Positions 1 to 6,955 of a DNA stretch of 23,695 nucleotides are shown here, in pieces. A model generated the notes under the pieces. The model had not been told where the DNA came from. It saw only the letters and a program-made list of their open reading frames with translations, and ran no database searches. The stretch spans positions 1-23,695 of the forward strand of contig JBDTYT010000018.1 in NCBI GenBank assembly GCA_040005555.1, written 5' to 3'. Made by a program: the position numbers and the translations under genes. The stretch's first letter is position 1; every line of letters begins with the position of its first letter. Origin of the DNA: JBDTYT01 sp040005555 (GTDB lineage: Bacteria; Actinomycetota; UBA4738; HRBIN12).

Positions 1-57
1 CGAACGTATCGGGTTCCTAGGCGCGCTCGAGCCGGTTCGCCGGCCGACGCGCCCTCC

Positions 58-90
58 AGACCTCCCGCCCGGGCGGGGGGTCTTTCGTTT
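58..90 (+). terminator. Strong GC hairpin with T-rich tail, upstream of isocitrate lyase
   Basis: Bases 58-68 pair with 73-83 (11 bp, one G-T pair, 4-nt CCGG loop), followed by TTTCGTTT. This is a classic intrinsic terminator shape. It most simply ends a gene lying left of the window. Only 37 nt separate it from the isocitrate lyase ATG at 121 and I see no TAnnnT -10 hexamer in them, so the isocitrate lyase promoter may lie upstream of the hairpin, in which case the hairpin would be in its 5' leader. Bases 1-57 contain nothing else I can name. Confidence 0.75.
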
Positions 91-120
91 CCCGTGCACG
101 ACCGAGCCGAGGAGCAGCCG

Positions 121-1434
121 ATGATCGATCTCACGCAGGAGGAGCGCATCCACCGCGAGGCGGACAACCTCGGGGCCTACTGGAAGACGGCCGCGCGTTG
201 GCGCGGCATCGAGCGGACGTACCCGGCCGAGGACGTGATCCGGCTCCGCGGCTCGATCTCGGTCGAGCACACGCTCGCTCGACTCGGGGCCGAACGGCTG
301 TGGAGCCTCATGATGACGAGGGACTTCGTTCCGGCGCTCGGCGCGCTCACGGGTGGTCAGGCGGTCGAGATGGTCAAGGCCGGGCTGAACGCGATCTATC
401 TCTCGGGCTGGCAGGTGGCTGCGGACGCGAACCTGTCGGGCCAGACGTACCCGGACCAGTCGCTCTACCCGGCGAACAGCGTTCCGGCGGTCGTACGGCG
501 TATCAACAACGCCTTGCAACGCGCAGACCAGGTCGCCTGGGCCGAGGGCGAGACCGGAACGTATTGGATGGCGCCGATCCTCGCGGACGCCGAGGCCGGG
601 TTCGGCGGCGCGCTGAACGCGTTCGAGATCATGAAAGCGATGATCGAGGCGGGTGCCGCCGGCGTGCACTTCGAGGATCAGCTGGCGAGCGAGAAGAAGT
701 GCGGGCATCTCGGGGGCAAGGTGCTCGTTCCGACCGATCAGTTCATCCGCACGCTGACGGCCGCGCGCCTGGCCGCCGACGTACTCGGCACGCCGACCGT
801 GCTCGTCGCGCGCACGGACGCCCTCTCGGCCACGCTGCTCACGAGCGACATCGATCCCCGCGACGCCGCGTTCGCCACGGGTGAGCGCACCTCCGAGGGA
901 TTCTCCACGGTGCGGAACGGCATCGAGGCGGCGATCGCGCGCGGGCTGGCCTACGCGCCGCACGCCGACGTGCTGTGGTGCGAGACCTCGACCCCGGACC
1001 TCGACGAGGCGCGAGCGTTTGCCGACGCGATCCACGCCGAGCATCCGGGGAAGCTGCTCGCCTACAACTGCTCCCCGTCGTTCAACTGGCGGCGGCACCT
1101 CGACGACGACACGATCGAGCGGTTCCAGCGCGAGCTCGCCGCTATGGGATACCGGTTCCAGTTCATCACGCTGGCGGGGTTCCACGCGCTCAACGCGTCG
1201 ATGTTCGACCTGGCTCATGGGTACGCGCGCGAGGGCATGCCCGCGTACGTGCGGCTGCAGGAGCGCGAGTTCGAGATGGAGTCGCTGGGGTACACGGCGA
1301 CACGGCATCAAACCGAGGTCGGGACCGGCTACTTCGACCGCGTCTCGCAGGTCGTGAACGGTGGACGGTCTTCGACGCTCGCCCTCCGCGGCTCCACGGA
1401 AGAGGCGCAGTTCGAGTCTCGCCTGCCGGGCTGA
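121..1434 (+). CDS. aceA: Isocitrate lyase
   Basis: Cleaves isocitrate to glyoxylate and succinate, the first step of the glyoxylate shunt used for growth on acetate or fatty acids; cytosolic. The 437-aa product matches the roughly 430-aa bacterial family length. The signature KKCGH with the catalytic Cys is present in EKKCGHLGGKVLVPT, together with ADAEAGFGG and HFEDQL (metal/substrate region), YNCSPSFNW and FQFITLAGFHALN. I chose the ATG at 121 because GAGGAG at 108-113 sits 7 nt upstream; an in-frame GTG at 94 has no SD and would add nine non-conserved residues. No malate synthase is in the window. The acyl-CoA ligase further along could supply the acetyl-CoA that makes the shunt useful, but that link is inference. 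Confidence 0.97.
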   Translation: MIDLTQEERIHREADNLGAYWKTAARWRGIERTYPAEDVIRLRGSISVEHTLARLGAERLWSLMMTRDFVPALGALTGGQAVEMVKAGLNAIYLSGWQVAADANLSGQTYPDQSLYPANSVPAVVRRINNALQRADQVAWAEGETGTYWMAPILADAEAGFGGALNAFEIMKAMIEAGAAGVHFEDQLASEKKCGHLGGKVLVPTDQFIRTLTAARLAADVLGTPTVLVARTDALSATLLTSDIDPRDAAFATGERTSEGFSTVRNGIEAAIARGLAYAPHADVLWCETSTPDLDEARAFADAIHAEHPGKLLAYNCSPSFNWRRHLDDDTIERFQRELAAMGYRFQFITLAGFHALNASMFDLAHGYAREGMPAYVRLQEREFEMESLGYTATRHQTEVGTGYFDRVSQVVNGGRSSTLALRGSTEEAQFESRLPG

Positions 1435-1442
1435 AGCGGAGG

Positions 1443-1448
1443 TACAGT
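1443..1448 (+). promoter_or_regulatory. Candidate -10 (TACAGT) for the DJ-1/PfpI gene
   Basis: TACAGT lies just after the isocitrate lyase stop and 18 nt before the ATG at 1467. A full-strength SD, GGAGGTGA at 1456-1463, follows. The same hexamer is found before the CoxL-like gene. No clear -35 is visible. Confidence 0.4.
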
Positions 1449-1466
1449 CGCCTGCGGAGGTGACCG

Positions 1467-2003
1467 ATGCCGGGAACCGGGCGGCTCGAAGGACGCAGGG
1501 TAGCCGTGCTCCTCGAGGAGGGATTCGAGGATCTGGAGTTCTGGGTGACGGTGATGCGGCTCCGCGAAGAGGGCGCGCTCGTCACCGTCGTTGCTCCGAA
1601 GGCGGGAGCCGAGTTCCACGGCAAGCACGCGCTGACGGCCACGAGCGACGCGGCCGCCGGCGACGTGAGGTCGGGCGACGTCGATTCCGTCGTCGTCCCG
1701 GGCGGCTGGGCGCCGGACAAGCTCCGACGGTCGGCCGAGGTGACCGGACTGGTCCGCGAAACCCACGAAGCCGGGAAGATCGTCGGCATGATCTGCCATG
1801 CCGGCCTCGTGGGGATCTCGGCGGGCATCGTCGCGGGGCGGCGAGCGACCGGCAGCCTCGGTATCAAGGACGATCTGGTGAACGCCGGAGCGACGTGGGT
1901 CGACGAGCCCTCGCTGCGTGACGGCAACCTCGTCTGGGGCCGAGTGGTGGAGGACATCCCCGCCTTCTGCCGGGAGCTCGTGAACGCGCTCGCCGAACGG
2001 TGA
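1467..2003 (+). CDS. DJ-1/PfpI family protein (glutamine amidotransferase-like fold)
   Basis: A 178-aa single-domain DJ-1/PfpI protein. The nucleophile elbow is at Cys110 in GMICHAG, and the acidic partner region is EEGFED (residues 17-22) after the first beta strand (RRVAVLL). Relatives include intracellular proteases, chaperone or deglycase-like proteins and isonitrile hydratases, so the substrate cannot be read from sequence. The start is fixed by an excellent SD (GGAGGTGA) ending a few bases upstream. The next gene begins at GTG 2000, overlapping this stop by 4 bp (GTGA), so the two are translationally coupled and probably act in one process with the FAD oxidoreductase. Confidence 0.88.
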   Translation: MPGTGRLEGRRVAVLLEEGFEDLEFWVTVMRLREEGALVTVVAPKAGAEFHGKHALTATSDAAAGDVRSGDVDSVVVPGGWAPDKLRRSAEVTGLVRETHEAGKIVGMICHAGLVGISAGIVAGRRATGSLGIKDDLVNAGATWVDEPSLRDGNLVWGRVVEDIPAFCRELVNALAER

Positions 2004-3181
2004 GCGAGCTTCGGCATCCACCACCGACCGCCGAGCTCGTGGTGATCGGTGGTGGCGTCGTCGGTGCCGCGACCGCGTTTCACGCCGCACGGGCCGGGCT
2101 ACGGCCGCTCATCATCGAGGCCCGGCCGCAGTTATGCACGCTCACCACCCCGGTCGCGGCCGGCGGCTTCCGGCTCCAGTTCGATGACCTCCAGGAACTC
2201 ACGTTGGTGCGCGAGTCCGCCGAGCTGTTCCTGCATTTCGAGGACATCACCCGGCAGACCACCTATCCGCTCGGACTGGAGCAGCGCGGGTACCTCTGGT
2301 TGGCGCCGTCGGCCGAGACCGCCGCTCGGCAACGGGCCCTCGTCGAGCAGCTGCACGACTGGGGCCAGACGGACGTCGAGGTCCTCTCGGGCGAGCAGAC
2401 GCGCGAGCGCTTCCCTTGGGTGGGCGAGAACGTTGTGCAGTCGCGCTTTCGAGCCGGCGACGGTTTCCTCGATACGAAGCAGCTCACGTTCGGCCTCGCG
2501 CTCGGCGCCGGCGCAGACGTGGTCACCGGATGTCGCGTGACCGGATTCCGAACGACCGGCGGCCGGCTGAGCGGCGTCGAGACCACCGGCGGCACCGTCG
2601 CGACGGACGCCGCGGTCATCGCCGCGGGACCGCTCTCGGGCGTGGTAGGGGCCTCGGCGGAGCTCACGCTTCCCATCGTGACGATCCGGCGGCAGAAGCT
2701 CATCCTCCCGCTCGTCCCCGAGGTGCCCGACGACGGCCCGATGACGATCGACGAGGACACGGGCGCGCACTGGCGGCCGGCCCAGCAGGGCGCATGGTGT
2801 TTGTTCACCGATCCGTCGACCCCGCCCTCGGAGCCGACGATGGATGTGCCGACCGATCACCGCTTCGCGTTCGAGCTGCTGGATCCAGCCTCGCCGACGA
2901 GCATCGCTCGCGTGGTCCCCTTCTGGCGCGACGTGTGGGAGCGCGGCTCGGCGCACTGGCTCCTGCAGGCGGGGCAGTACACGGTGACGCCGGACCACCG
3001 GCCGATCATCGGGCCGACGGCGATCGACGGGCTGCACGTGAACACCGGTTACAGCGGCCACGGGATCATGCTGTCGGCCGCTGGGAGCCGGATCCTCGTC
3101 GACACGATCATCCGCGGCAACGCCGAGAACCCGTTCCGCCTCGACCGCGTCTTCGAGGAGCGGGCCCAACCCACCCTCTAG
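2000..3181 (+). CDS. FAD-dependent oxidoreductase, DAO / sarcosine oxidase beta-like family
   Basis: A 393-aa DAO-family flavoprotein. The N-terminal Rossmann motif is VVIGGGVVGAATAFHAARAG (GxGxxG at residues 17-22) with the ribose-binding acidic residue in LIIEA. The C-terminal FAD-contacting motif is NTGYSGHGIMLSAAGSRI, typical of sarcosine oxidase beta and glycine/proline dehydrogenase relatives. Such enzymes oxidise secondary or primary amines of small amino acids; the substrate is not determined here. It starts at a GTG overlapping the DJ-1 stop by 4 bp. The downstream DapA-family gene begins 9 nt after its stop. No signal peptide or membrane segment is seen, so it is probably cytosolic. 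Confidence 0.9.
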   Translation: MSELRHPPPTAELVVIGGGVVGAATAFHAARAGLRPLIIEARPQLCTLTTPVAAGGFRLQFDDLQELTLVRESAELFLHFEDITRQTTYPLGLEQRGYLWLAPSAETAARQRALVEQLHDWGQTDVEVLSGEQTRERFPWVGENVVQSRFRAGDGFLDTKQLTFGLALGAGADVVTGCRVTGFRTTGGRLSGVETTGGTVATDAAVIAAGPLSGVVGASAELTLPIVTIRRQKLILPLVPEVPDDGPMTIDEDTGAHWRPAQQGAWCLFTDPSTPPSEPTMDVPTDHRFAFELLDPASPTSIARVVPFWRDVWERGSAHWLLQAGQYTVTPDHRPIIGPTAIDGLHVNTGYSGHGIMLSAAGSRILVDTIIRGNAENPFRLDRVFEERAQPTL

Positions 3182-3184
3182 AGT
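3179..3184 (+). promoter_or_regulatory. Candidate leaderless -10 (TAGAGT) for the DapA-family gene
   Basis: TAGAGT overlaps the stop codon of the FAD oxidoreductase and is 6 nt from the ATG at 3191, the spacing expected if transcription starts at the ATG. The GAGGG between them is too close to the ATG to be a normal SD. Read-through from upstream is also possible. Confidence 0.35.
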
Positions 3185-3190
3185 GAGGGC

Positions 3191-4048
3191 ATGTTGCGGG
3201 GCGCGATCGCGGCAGCGGTCACACCGTTCACGGACGATGGCCTCGCGCTGGACGAGGCCGCGTTCGGGCCGCTCATCACGTTCCTCGCGCGAGGCGGTGT
3301 CGACGGGATCCTCGCATGCGGCACGACCGGCGAGGGCATCTTGCTCTCGGTCGAAGAGCGGACCTGCGTGGCCGAGCGGTTCCTCGAGGCCCGCCCCAGA
3401 GGGTTCCAGGTCGCCGTCCACGCCGGCGCCCAGACGACCGGCGACACGGTGCGGCTCGCGCGCCACGCGAGGGACTCGGGAGCCGACGCCGTTGCCGTCA
3501 TCGCTCCGCCGTACTTTCCGCTCGACGACCAGGAGCTCCTCGCGCACCTGCGCGCGGCGGCGGAAGCGTGCGCCCCGCTCCCCTTCTACGTATACGAGTT
3601 CGTGGGGCGGTCGGGCTATCCGATCCCGGTCGCGGTGATCGAGCGCCTGCGCGAGGTCGCCCCCAACCTGGCTGGTCTCAAGGTCTCCGACACACCGTGG
3701 GAGGCGGTCGAGCCCTACATGCTCGAGGACCTGGACGTGTTCGTCGGCTCGGAGCCGTTGGTGCTGCACGGCCTGGCGCGCGGCGCGGTCGGCGCGGTCT
3801 CGGGCCTCGCGACCGCGTTCCCTGAGATCGTGGCCGCGCTCGTCCACGATCGGAGCGAGGAGGCGGGTGCGCAGGTCGCGACCCTTCGCCACCTCCTCGA
3901 GCCGCTGCCGTTCCACGCGTCGCTGAAGGCGGTGCTCGCCGCCCGTGGTGTTGCGGTAGGCCCGGCCGTGCGACCTCCCCTGCGAGGGCTCACCCCCGTC
4001 GAACAGGAGCTCGCCCTCAGCGCCGCGAGCGCCGTCGGCTTCCCTTGA
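3191..4048 (+). CDS. DapA/NAL-family Schiff-base lyase or aldolase
   Basis: A 285-aa TIM-barrel lyase of the dihydrodipicolinate synthase / N-acetylneuraminate lyase superfamily. Visible are the substrate-carboxylate motif GTTGEG (residues 44-49), the proton-relay Tyr135 in YEFVGRSG (aligned with YNVPxRTG of DapA) with Arg140, and the Schiff-base Lys164 in LKVSD. Catalytic residues are intact, but the departure from the YNVP motif and the non-lysine context argue against calling it DapA. Family members act on various 2-oxo acids. It follows an amine-oxidising flavoprotein, so a role in catabolism of an amino acid or imino acid is plausible (inference). Its stop codon is embedded in the -35 element of the next operon. 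Confidence 0.88.
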   Translation: MLRGAIAAAVTPFTDDGLALDEAAFGPLITFLARGGVDGILACGTTGEGILLSVEERTCVAERFLEARPRGFQVAVHAGAQTTGDTVRLARHARDSGADAVAVIAPPYFPLDDQELLAHLRAAAEACAPLPFYVYEFVGRSGYPIPVAVIERLREVAPNLAGLKVSDTPWEAVEPYMLEDLDVFVGSEPLVLHGLARGAVGAVSGLATAFPEIVAALVHDRSEEAGAQVATLRHLLEPLPFHASLKAVLAARGVAVGPAVRPPLRGLTPVEQELALSAASAVGFP

Positions 4049-4074
4049 CAGGCACGAGCCCGGCCCGATACGTT
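4045..4074 (+). promoter_or_regulatory. Promoter of the sulfite reductase operon (TTGACA-18-TACGTT)
   Basis: The perfect -35 hexamer TTGACA (4045-4050) and -10 TACGTT (4069-4074) are separated by 18 bp. It is the best sigma-70-type promoter in the window, and its -35 overlaps the stop of the preceding gene. The start is predicted near 4081, giving a leader of about 210 nt before the sulfite reductase ATG. Confidence 0.75.
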
Positions 4075-4107
4075 GCACCTGCAATTCCGACCGGGAGGGT
4101 AGGGAAC

Positions 4108-4221
4108 GTGATCCGCACACGGACCGCAGGCCTGGTGGGGGCCATGATGCCCTCCCGTTTGTGCTGTCGGCTGTCCGTGAGCGCCCATGCGGAGGGCGCG
4201 GAGGCAGGCGTGCGGCGCTAG
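4108..4221 (+). CDS. Cys-Cys leader peptide of the sulfite reductase operon
   Basis: A 37-codon frame starting at GTG 4108, with an SD-like GGGAGGG at 4093-4099 eight bases upstream, and ending at TAG 4219-4221. Its centre reads MPSRLCCRLSVSAHAE, with adjacent Cys codons TGC TGT at 4162-4167. A shorter version from ATG 4144 or 4147 is possible. Leader peptides with consecutive Cys codons are known in front of actinobacterial sulfur-assimilation genes, where ribosome progress reports cysteine supply. Position between a strong promoter and a terminator hairpin, directly upstream of sulfite reductase, supports a regulatory rather than a structural role. No homology to a named family was tested. 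Confidence 0.65.
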   Translation: MIRTRTAGLVGAMMPSRLCCRLSVSAHAEGAEAGVRR

Positions 4222-4275
4222 CTGGATCCACCCGGATCGATCGTTCGAGGAGCCGCATCCGCGGCTCCTTCGCAT
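4187..4275 (+). promoter_or_regulatory. Putative antiterminator pairing in the sulfite reductase leader
   Basis: Bases 4187-4195 (ATGCGGAGG) can pair with 4267-4275 (CCTTCGCAT), 9 bp with one G-T pair, extendable by G4196-T4266. Nested inside, 4211-4216 (TGCGGC) pairs perfectly with 4252-4257 (GCCGCA). Both helices use bases of the terminator hairpin at 4248-4269, so the folds exclude each other. A ribosome stalled at the Cys codons would leave 4187 onward free; a ribosome at the stop codon would cover 4211-4216. Found by hand pairing, with no energy calculation. Confidence 0.45.
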
Positions 4276-4277
4276 TT
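4248..4277 (+). terminator. Attenuator-type terminator hairpin before sulfite reductase
   Basis: AGGAGCCGC (4248-4256) and GCGGCTCCT (4261-4269) form a perfect 9-bp stem around the 4-nt loop ATCC, extendable by one G-T pair. The tail TCGCATTT is only moderately T-rich. It begins 26 nt after the leader peptide stop and ends about 20 nt before the sulfite reductase ATG, as expected for an attenuator. Bases 4222-4247 between them show nothing else. Confidence 0.6.
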
Positions 4278-4291
4278 CCCGGGGGACGCAC

Positions 4292-5995
4292 ATGACGCAG
4301 ACCACACCACGACAACCGAGGAAGCGCGGCGAGGGGCAATGGGCGCTCGGGTACTTCGAGCCGCTCAACGCCGCCGAGCAGATCAAGAAGGAGAACGACG
4401 GCATGGCGGTGCGCGAGCGGATCGACCGCATCTTCGCGCCCGGCGGCTTCCGCGCGATCGGCAAACAGGACCTCCGCAGCCGCCTGCGGTGGTGGGGTCT
4501 GTACACGCAGCGCACACAAGGCGTCCCCGGGGAGCGCACCGGCAGCGCCGAGCCCGAGGAGCTCGAGGACGAGTTCTTCATGCTGCGCATCCGCATCGAC
4601 GGCGGCGTGATGACCTCCGAGCAGCTCCGGGCGATCGCATGGGCGAGCGAAGAGTTCGGCCGAGACGTCGCCGACATCACCGACCGGCAGAACGTGCAGC
4701 TGCACTGGATCCGCATCGAGGACGTCCCCGCCATCTTCGAGCGCCTCGAGGGCGTTGGTCTCACCACCTCCGAGGCGTGCGGTGACACGCCCCGGGTGAT
4801 CCTGGGATGCCCGCTCGCCGGCGTGCAGGCGGCCGAGGTGCTCGACGCCACGCCCCAGATCCGCGCGATCCGCGACCGGTACATCGGTACGACCGAGTTC
4901 TCGAACTTGCCGCGCAAGTACAAGACCTCGATCGCGGGCTGCGGGGCGCAGTGCACGAACCCCGAGATCAACGACGTCGCCTTCGTGGGCGTCGAACACC
5001 CGCAGCTCGGACTCGGGTACGACCTGTGGGTCGGTGGAGGGCTCTCGACGAACCCGATGTTCGCGAAGCGCCTCGGCGCCTTCGTCGAGCCCGAGCGGGT
5101 ACCCGAGGTGTGGGCGGCCGTCACGACCCTGTTCCGCGAGTACGGGTACCGCCGGTCGCGCAACCACGCTCGCCTGAAGTTCCTCGTCGCGGACTGGGGC
5201 GCCGAGCGCGTTCGGGAGGTCTTCGAGAGCGAGTTCCTCGAACGGGCACTTCCCGACGGGCCAGCTCCGGCCCCCGCGCCCATGCACGCACGTGACCACG
5301 TCGGCGTGTTCCCGCAGGCGGATGAACGCGTCTATGTGGGGTTCGCGCCGAGAGCCGGTCGGATCGCCGGCCACCAGCTGCGGATGGTGGCCGGCCTCGC
5401 CGATCGGTTCGGGAGCGGCTCGATCCGCGCCACGGCGCAGCAGAAGCTCGTGATCGTCGACGTGGAGCCGGCGAACGCGGATGCGCTGGTGGCCGAGCTC
5501 GACGCGCTCGACCTGCGTGCCCGGCCACACGCGTTCCGCAAGGGCATCATGGCCTGCACCGGCATCGAGTTCTGCAAGCTCGCGATCGGCGAGACGAAGG
5601 GCCGGGCGCAGTGGCTGTACCAGGAGCTCGAGCGCCGACTGCCCGACTTCGATGAGGAGATCCGGATCCACGTGAACGGGTGTCCGAACTCGTGCGCCCG
5701 GTTCCAGGTCGCCGACATCGGCCTGATGTCCGCCCTGCAGGTCCGGCCCGACGGCACGAAGTCCGACGCGTTCCTCGTCCACCTGGGGGGCGGGATGGGC
5801 GAGGGCGCGGGGTTCGGCCGGAAGGTGAAGGGCGTGAAGATCTACGCCGAGGACGCCGCCGACTACGTCGAGACACTCGTGCGTCGGTACCGCGCGCGCC
5901 GCAACGGACACCGCGACTTCGGCGCGTTCGTGCACGGGTTGTCCGACGACGAGCTCGCGGCGTTCGCGGCGCCGCCGATCAAGGAGTCTCGATGA
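4292..5995 (+). CDS. sir: Ferredoxin-dependent sulfite reductase (siroheme, 4Fe-4S), NirA/SirA type
   Basis: Reduces sulfite to sulfide with six electrons from ferredoxin, in the cytosol, for cysteine synthesis. The 567-aa length is close to mycobacterial NirA. The coupled [4Fe-4S]-siroheme centre is shown by Cys422 and Cys428 (ACTGIEFC) and Cys464 and Cys468 (NGCPNSC). Tyr71 (GLYTQR) and Cys163 (SEACGDTPR) are 92 residues apart, the spacing of the Tyr-Cys pair next to siroheme in actinobacterial sulfite reductases; this argues for sulfite rather than nitrite as substrate. Substrate-binding lysines lie in LPRKYKTSIAG. The start at ATG 4292 has GGGGGA just upstream; an in-frame ATG at 4187 would read through the leader hairpin and is rejected. 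The stop overlaps the next start (ATGA). Confidence 0.93.
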   Translation: MTQTTPRQPRKRGEGQWALGYFEPLNAAEQIKKENDGMAVRERIDRIFAPGGFRAIGKQDLRSRLRWWGLYTQRTQGVPGERTGSAEPEELEDEFFMLRIRIDGGVMTSEQLRAIAWASEEFGRDVADITDRQNVQLHWIRIEDVPAIFERLEGVGLTTSEACGDTPRVILGCPLAGVQAAEVLDATPQIRAIRDRYIGTTEFSNLPRKYKTSIAGCGAQCTNPEINDVAFVGVEHPQLGLGYDLWVGGGLSTNPMFAKRLGAFVEPERVPEVWAAVTTLFREYGYRRSRNHARLKFLVADWGAERVREVFESEFLERALPDGPAPAPAPMHARDHVGVFPQADERVYVGFAPRAGRIAGHQLRMVAGLADRFGSGSIRATAQQKLVIVDVEPANADALVAELDALDLRARPHAFRKGIMACTGIEFCKLAIGETKGRAQWLYQELERRLPDFDEEIRIHVNGCPNSCARFQVADIGLMSALQVRPDGTKSDAFLVHLGGGMGEGAGFGRKVKGVKIYAEDAADYVETLVRRYRARRNGHRDFGAFVHGLSDDELAAFAAPPIKESR

Positions 5996-6138
5996 GCGAT
6001 ACGCCGAGAGCCGTGCCCTTCTACTGCCCCTTCTGCGGCGAGCAGGACCTGCGCCCGAGCGACCCGTCGGGCTGGCGATGTGAGGACTGCGAGCGGCGGT
6101 TCGAGCTGACCTTCCTCGGGGTGGGTGAGGACACGTGA
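5992..6138 (+). CDS. 48-aa zinc-ribbon protein between sulfite reductase and APS reductase
   Basis: A tiny protein with two CxxC pairs, Cys12/Cys15 (YCPFCG) and Cys30/Cys33 (WRCEDC), spaced as a treble-clef-like zinc ribbon or rubredoxin-like knuckle. It overlaps sulfite reductase by ATGA on one side and APS reductase by GTGA on the other, so it is translated in step with both. Streptomyces has a similarly placed small hypothetical gene between its sulfite reductase and cysH, so the position appears conserved (recalled, not searched). Function is unknown: electron transfer, metal or sulfur handling, or a scaffold between the two reductases are all possible. The tight coupling makes a chance ORF unlikely. 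Confidence 0.85.
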   Translation: MSDTPRAVPFYCPFCGEQDLRPSDPSGWRCEDCERRFELTFLGVGEDT

Positions 6139-6953
6139 GCGCACGCACGAACGGGCGCGAGCCGCTGCACGAGCCGGCGCTGCCGGTCGTCGTCGAGGAG
6201 GCCGCGTGGGTGCACGAGGCGGCGAACCGCTTCGAGCACGCCGACGCGAACGAGCTGCTGGCGTGGGCGCTCGAGTCCTTCCACCCGAGGCTCGCGATCA
6301 GCGCGGCGGGCGGCGTGGACGGGATGGCCATCATCGACATGGCGTGGAGGATCGACCCGGAGGTCCGCGTGTTCACGCTCGACACCGGCCGTCTGCCCGC
6401 CGAGACCTACGCGCTGTTCGAGGAGGTACGCGAGCGATACGGCATCAAGGTGGAGTTCGAGTACCCCGACACCGAGGCGATATCTGCGCTCGTCGGCGCC
6501 GAGGGTCCGAACCTCATGTACCGCTCGGTGGACCTGCGCATCGCGTGCTGCGAGATCCGCAAGGTCGACCCGTTGAAGCGCAAGCTCGCTACGCTCGACG
6601 CGTGGGTGAGCGGCTTGCGCCGCGAGCAGTGGCGCACGCGCAAGAACATCGCGAAGGTGGAGCTCGACCGCGATCACGGCGGCATCGTGAAGCTCAATCC
6701 GCTCGCCGACTGGACGCTCGACGAGGTGTGGGACTACGTGCGAACGAACGAGGTCCCGTACCACGAGCTGTTCGATCACGGCTACACGTCGATCGGCTGC
6801 GCACCGTGCACGCGGGCGGTCCTGCCGGGCGAAAGCGAGCGCGCCGGCCGCTGGTGGTGGGAGGGACAGACCGACAAAGAGTGCGGGATCCACTGCTCGG
6901 TCGGGCTGTTGGGATCGAAGTCCGATGCCGAGCGAGACGCGGAGGCGTCGTAG
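6135..6953 (+). CDS. cysH: Adenylyl-sulfate (APS) reductase, [4Fe-4S] type
   Basis: Reduces activated sulfate to sulfite using thioredoxin; cytosolic. The 272-aa protein has the paired iron-sulfur cysteines Cys138-Cys139 (ACCEIRKVDPL) and Cys222/Cys225 (GCAPCTR). This CC...CxxC set marks the APS-using class; PAPS reductases of the enteric type lack it. The catalytic C-terminal motif is KECGIH (Cys250). The nucleotide-binding segment is ISAAGGVDG near residue 55. It starts at a GTG overlapping the zinc-ribbon stop by 4 bp. Its product feeds the sulfite reductase two genes upstream. No ATP sulfurylase (cysD/cysN or sat) is in the window, so APS supply must be encoded elsewhere. Confidence 0.94.
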   Translation: MSARTNGREPLHEPALPVVVEEAAWVHEAANRFEHADANELLAWALESFHPRLAISAAGGVDGMAIIDMAWRIDPEVRVFTLDTGRLPAETYALFEEVRERYGIKVEFEYPDTEAISALVGAEGPNLMYRSVDLRIACCEIRKVDPLKRKLATLDAWVSGLRREQWRTRKNIAKVELDRDHGGIVKLNPLADWTLDEVWDYVRTNEVPYHELFDHGYTSIGCAPCTRAVLPGESERAGRWWWEGQTDKECGIHCSVGLLGSKSDAERDAEAS

Positions 6954-6955
6954 CG

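Noticed and set aside
4187..4291. Sulfite reductase starting at ATG 4187
   Set aside because: This start would translate the attenuator hairpin and add 35 unconserved residues; ATG 4292 has the SD and the homology.
2132..6385. Very long open frame on the minus strand (over 1,400 codons)
   Set aside because: It lies antisense to several clear genes (flavoprotein, lyase, sulfite reductase, APS reductase). Arg/Ala/Gly-rich translation and no domains mark it as a GC-rich shadow.
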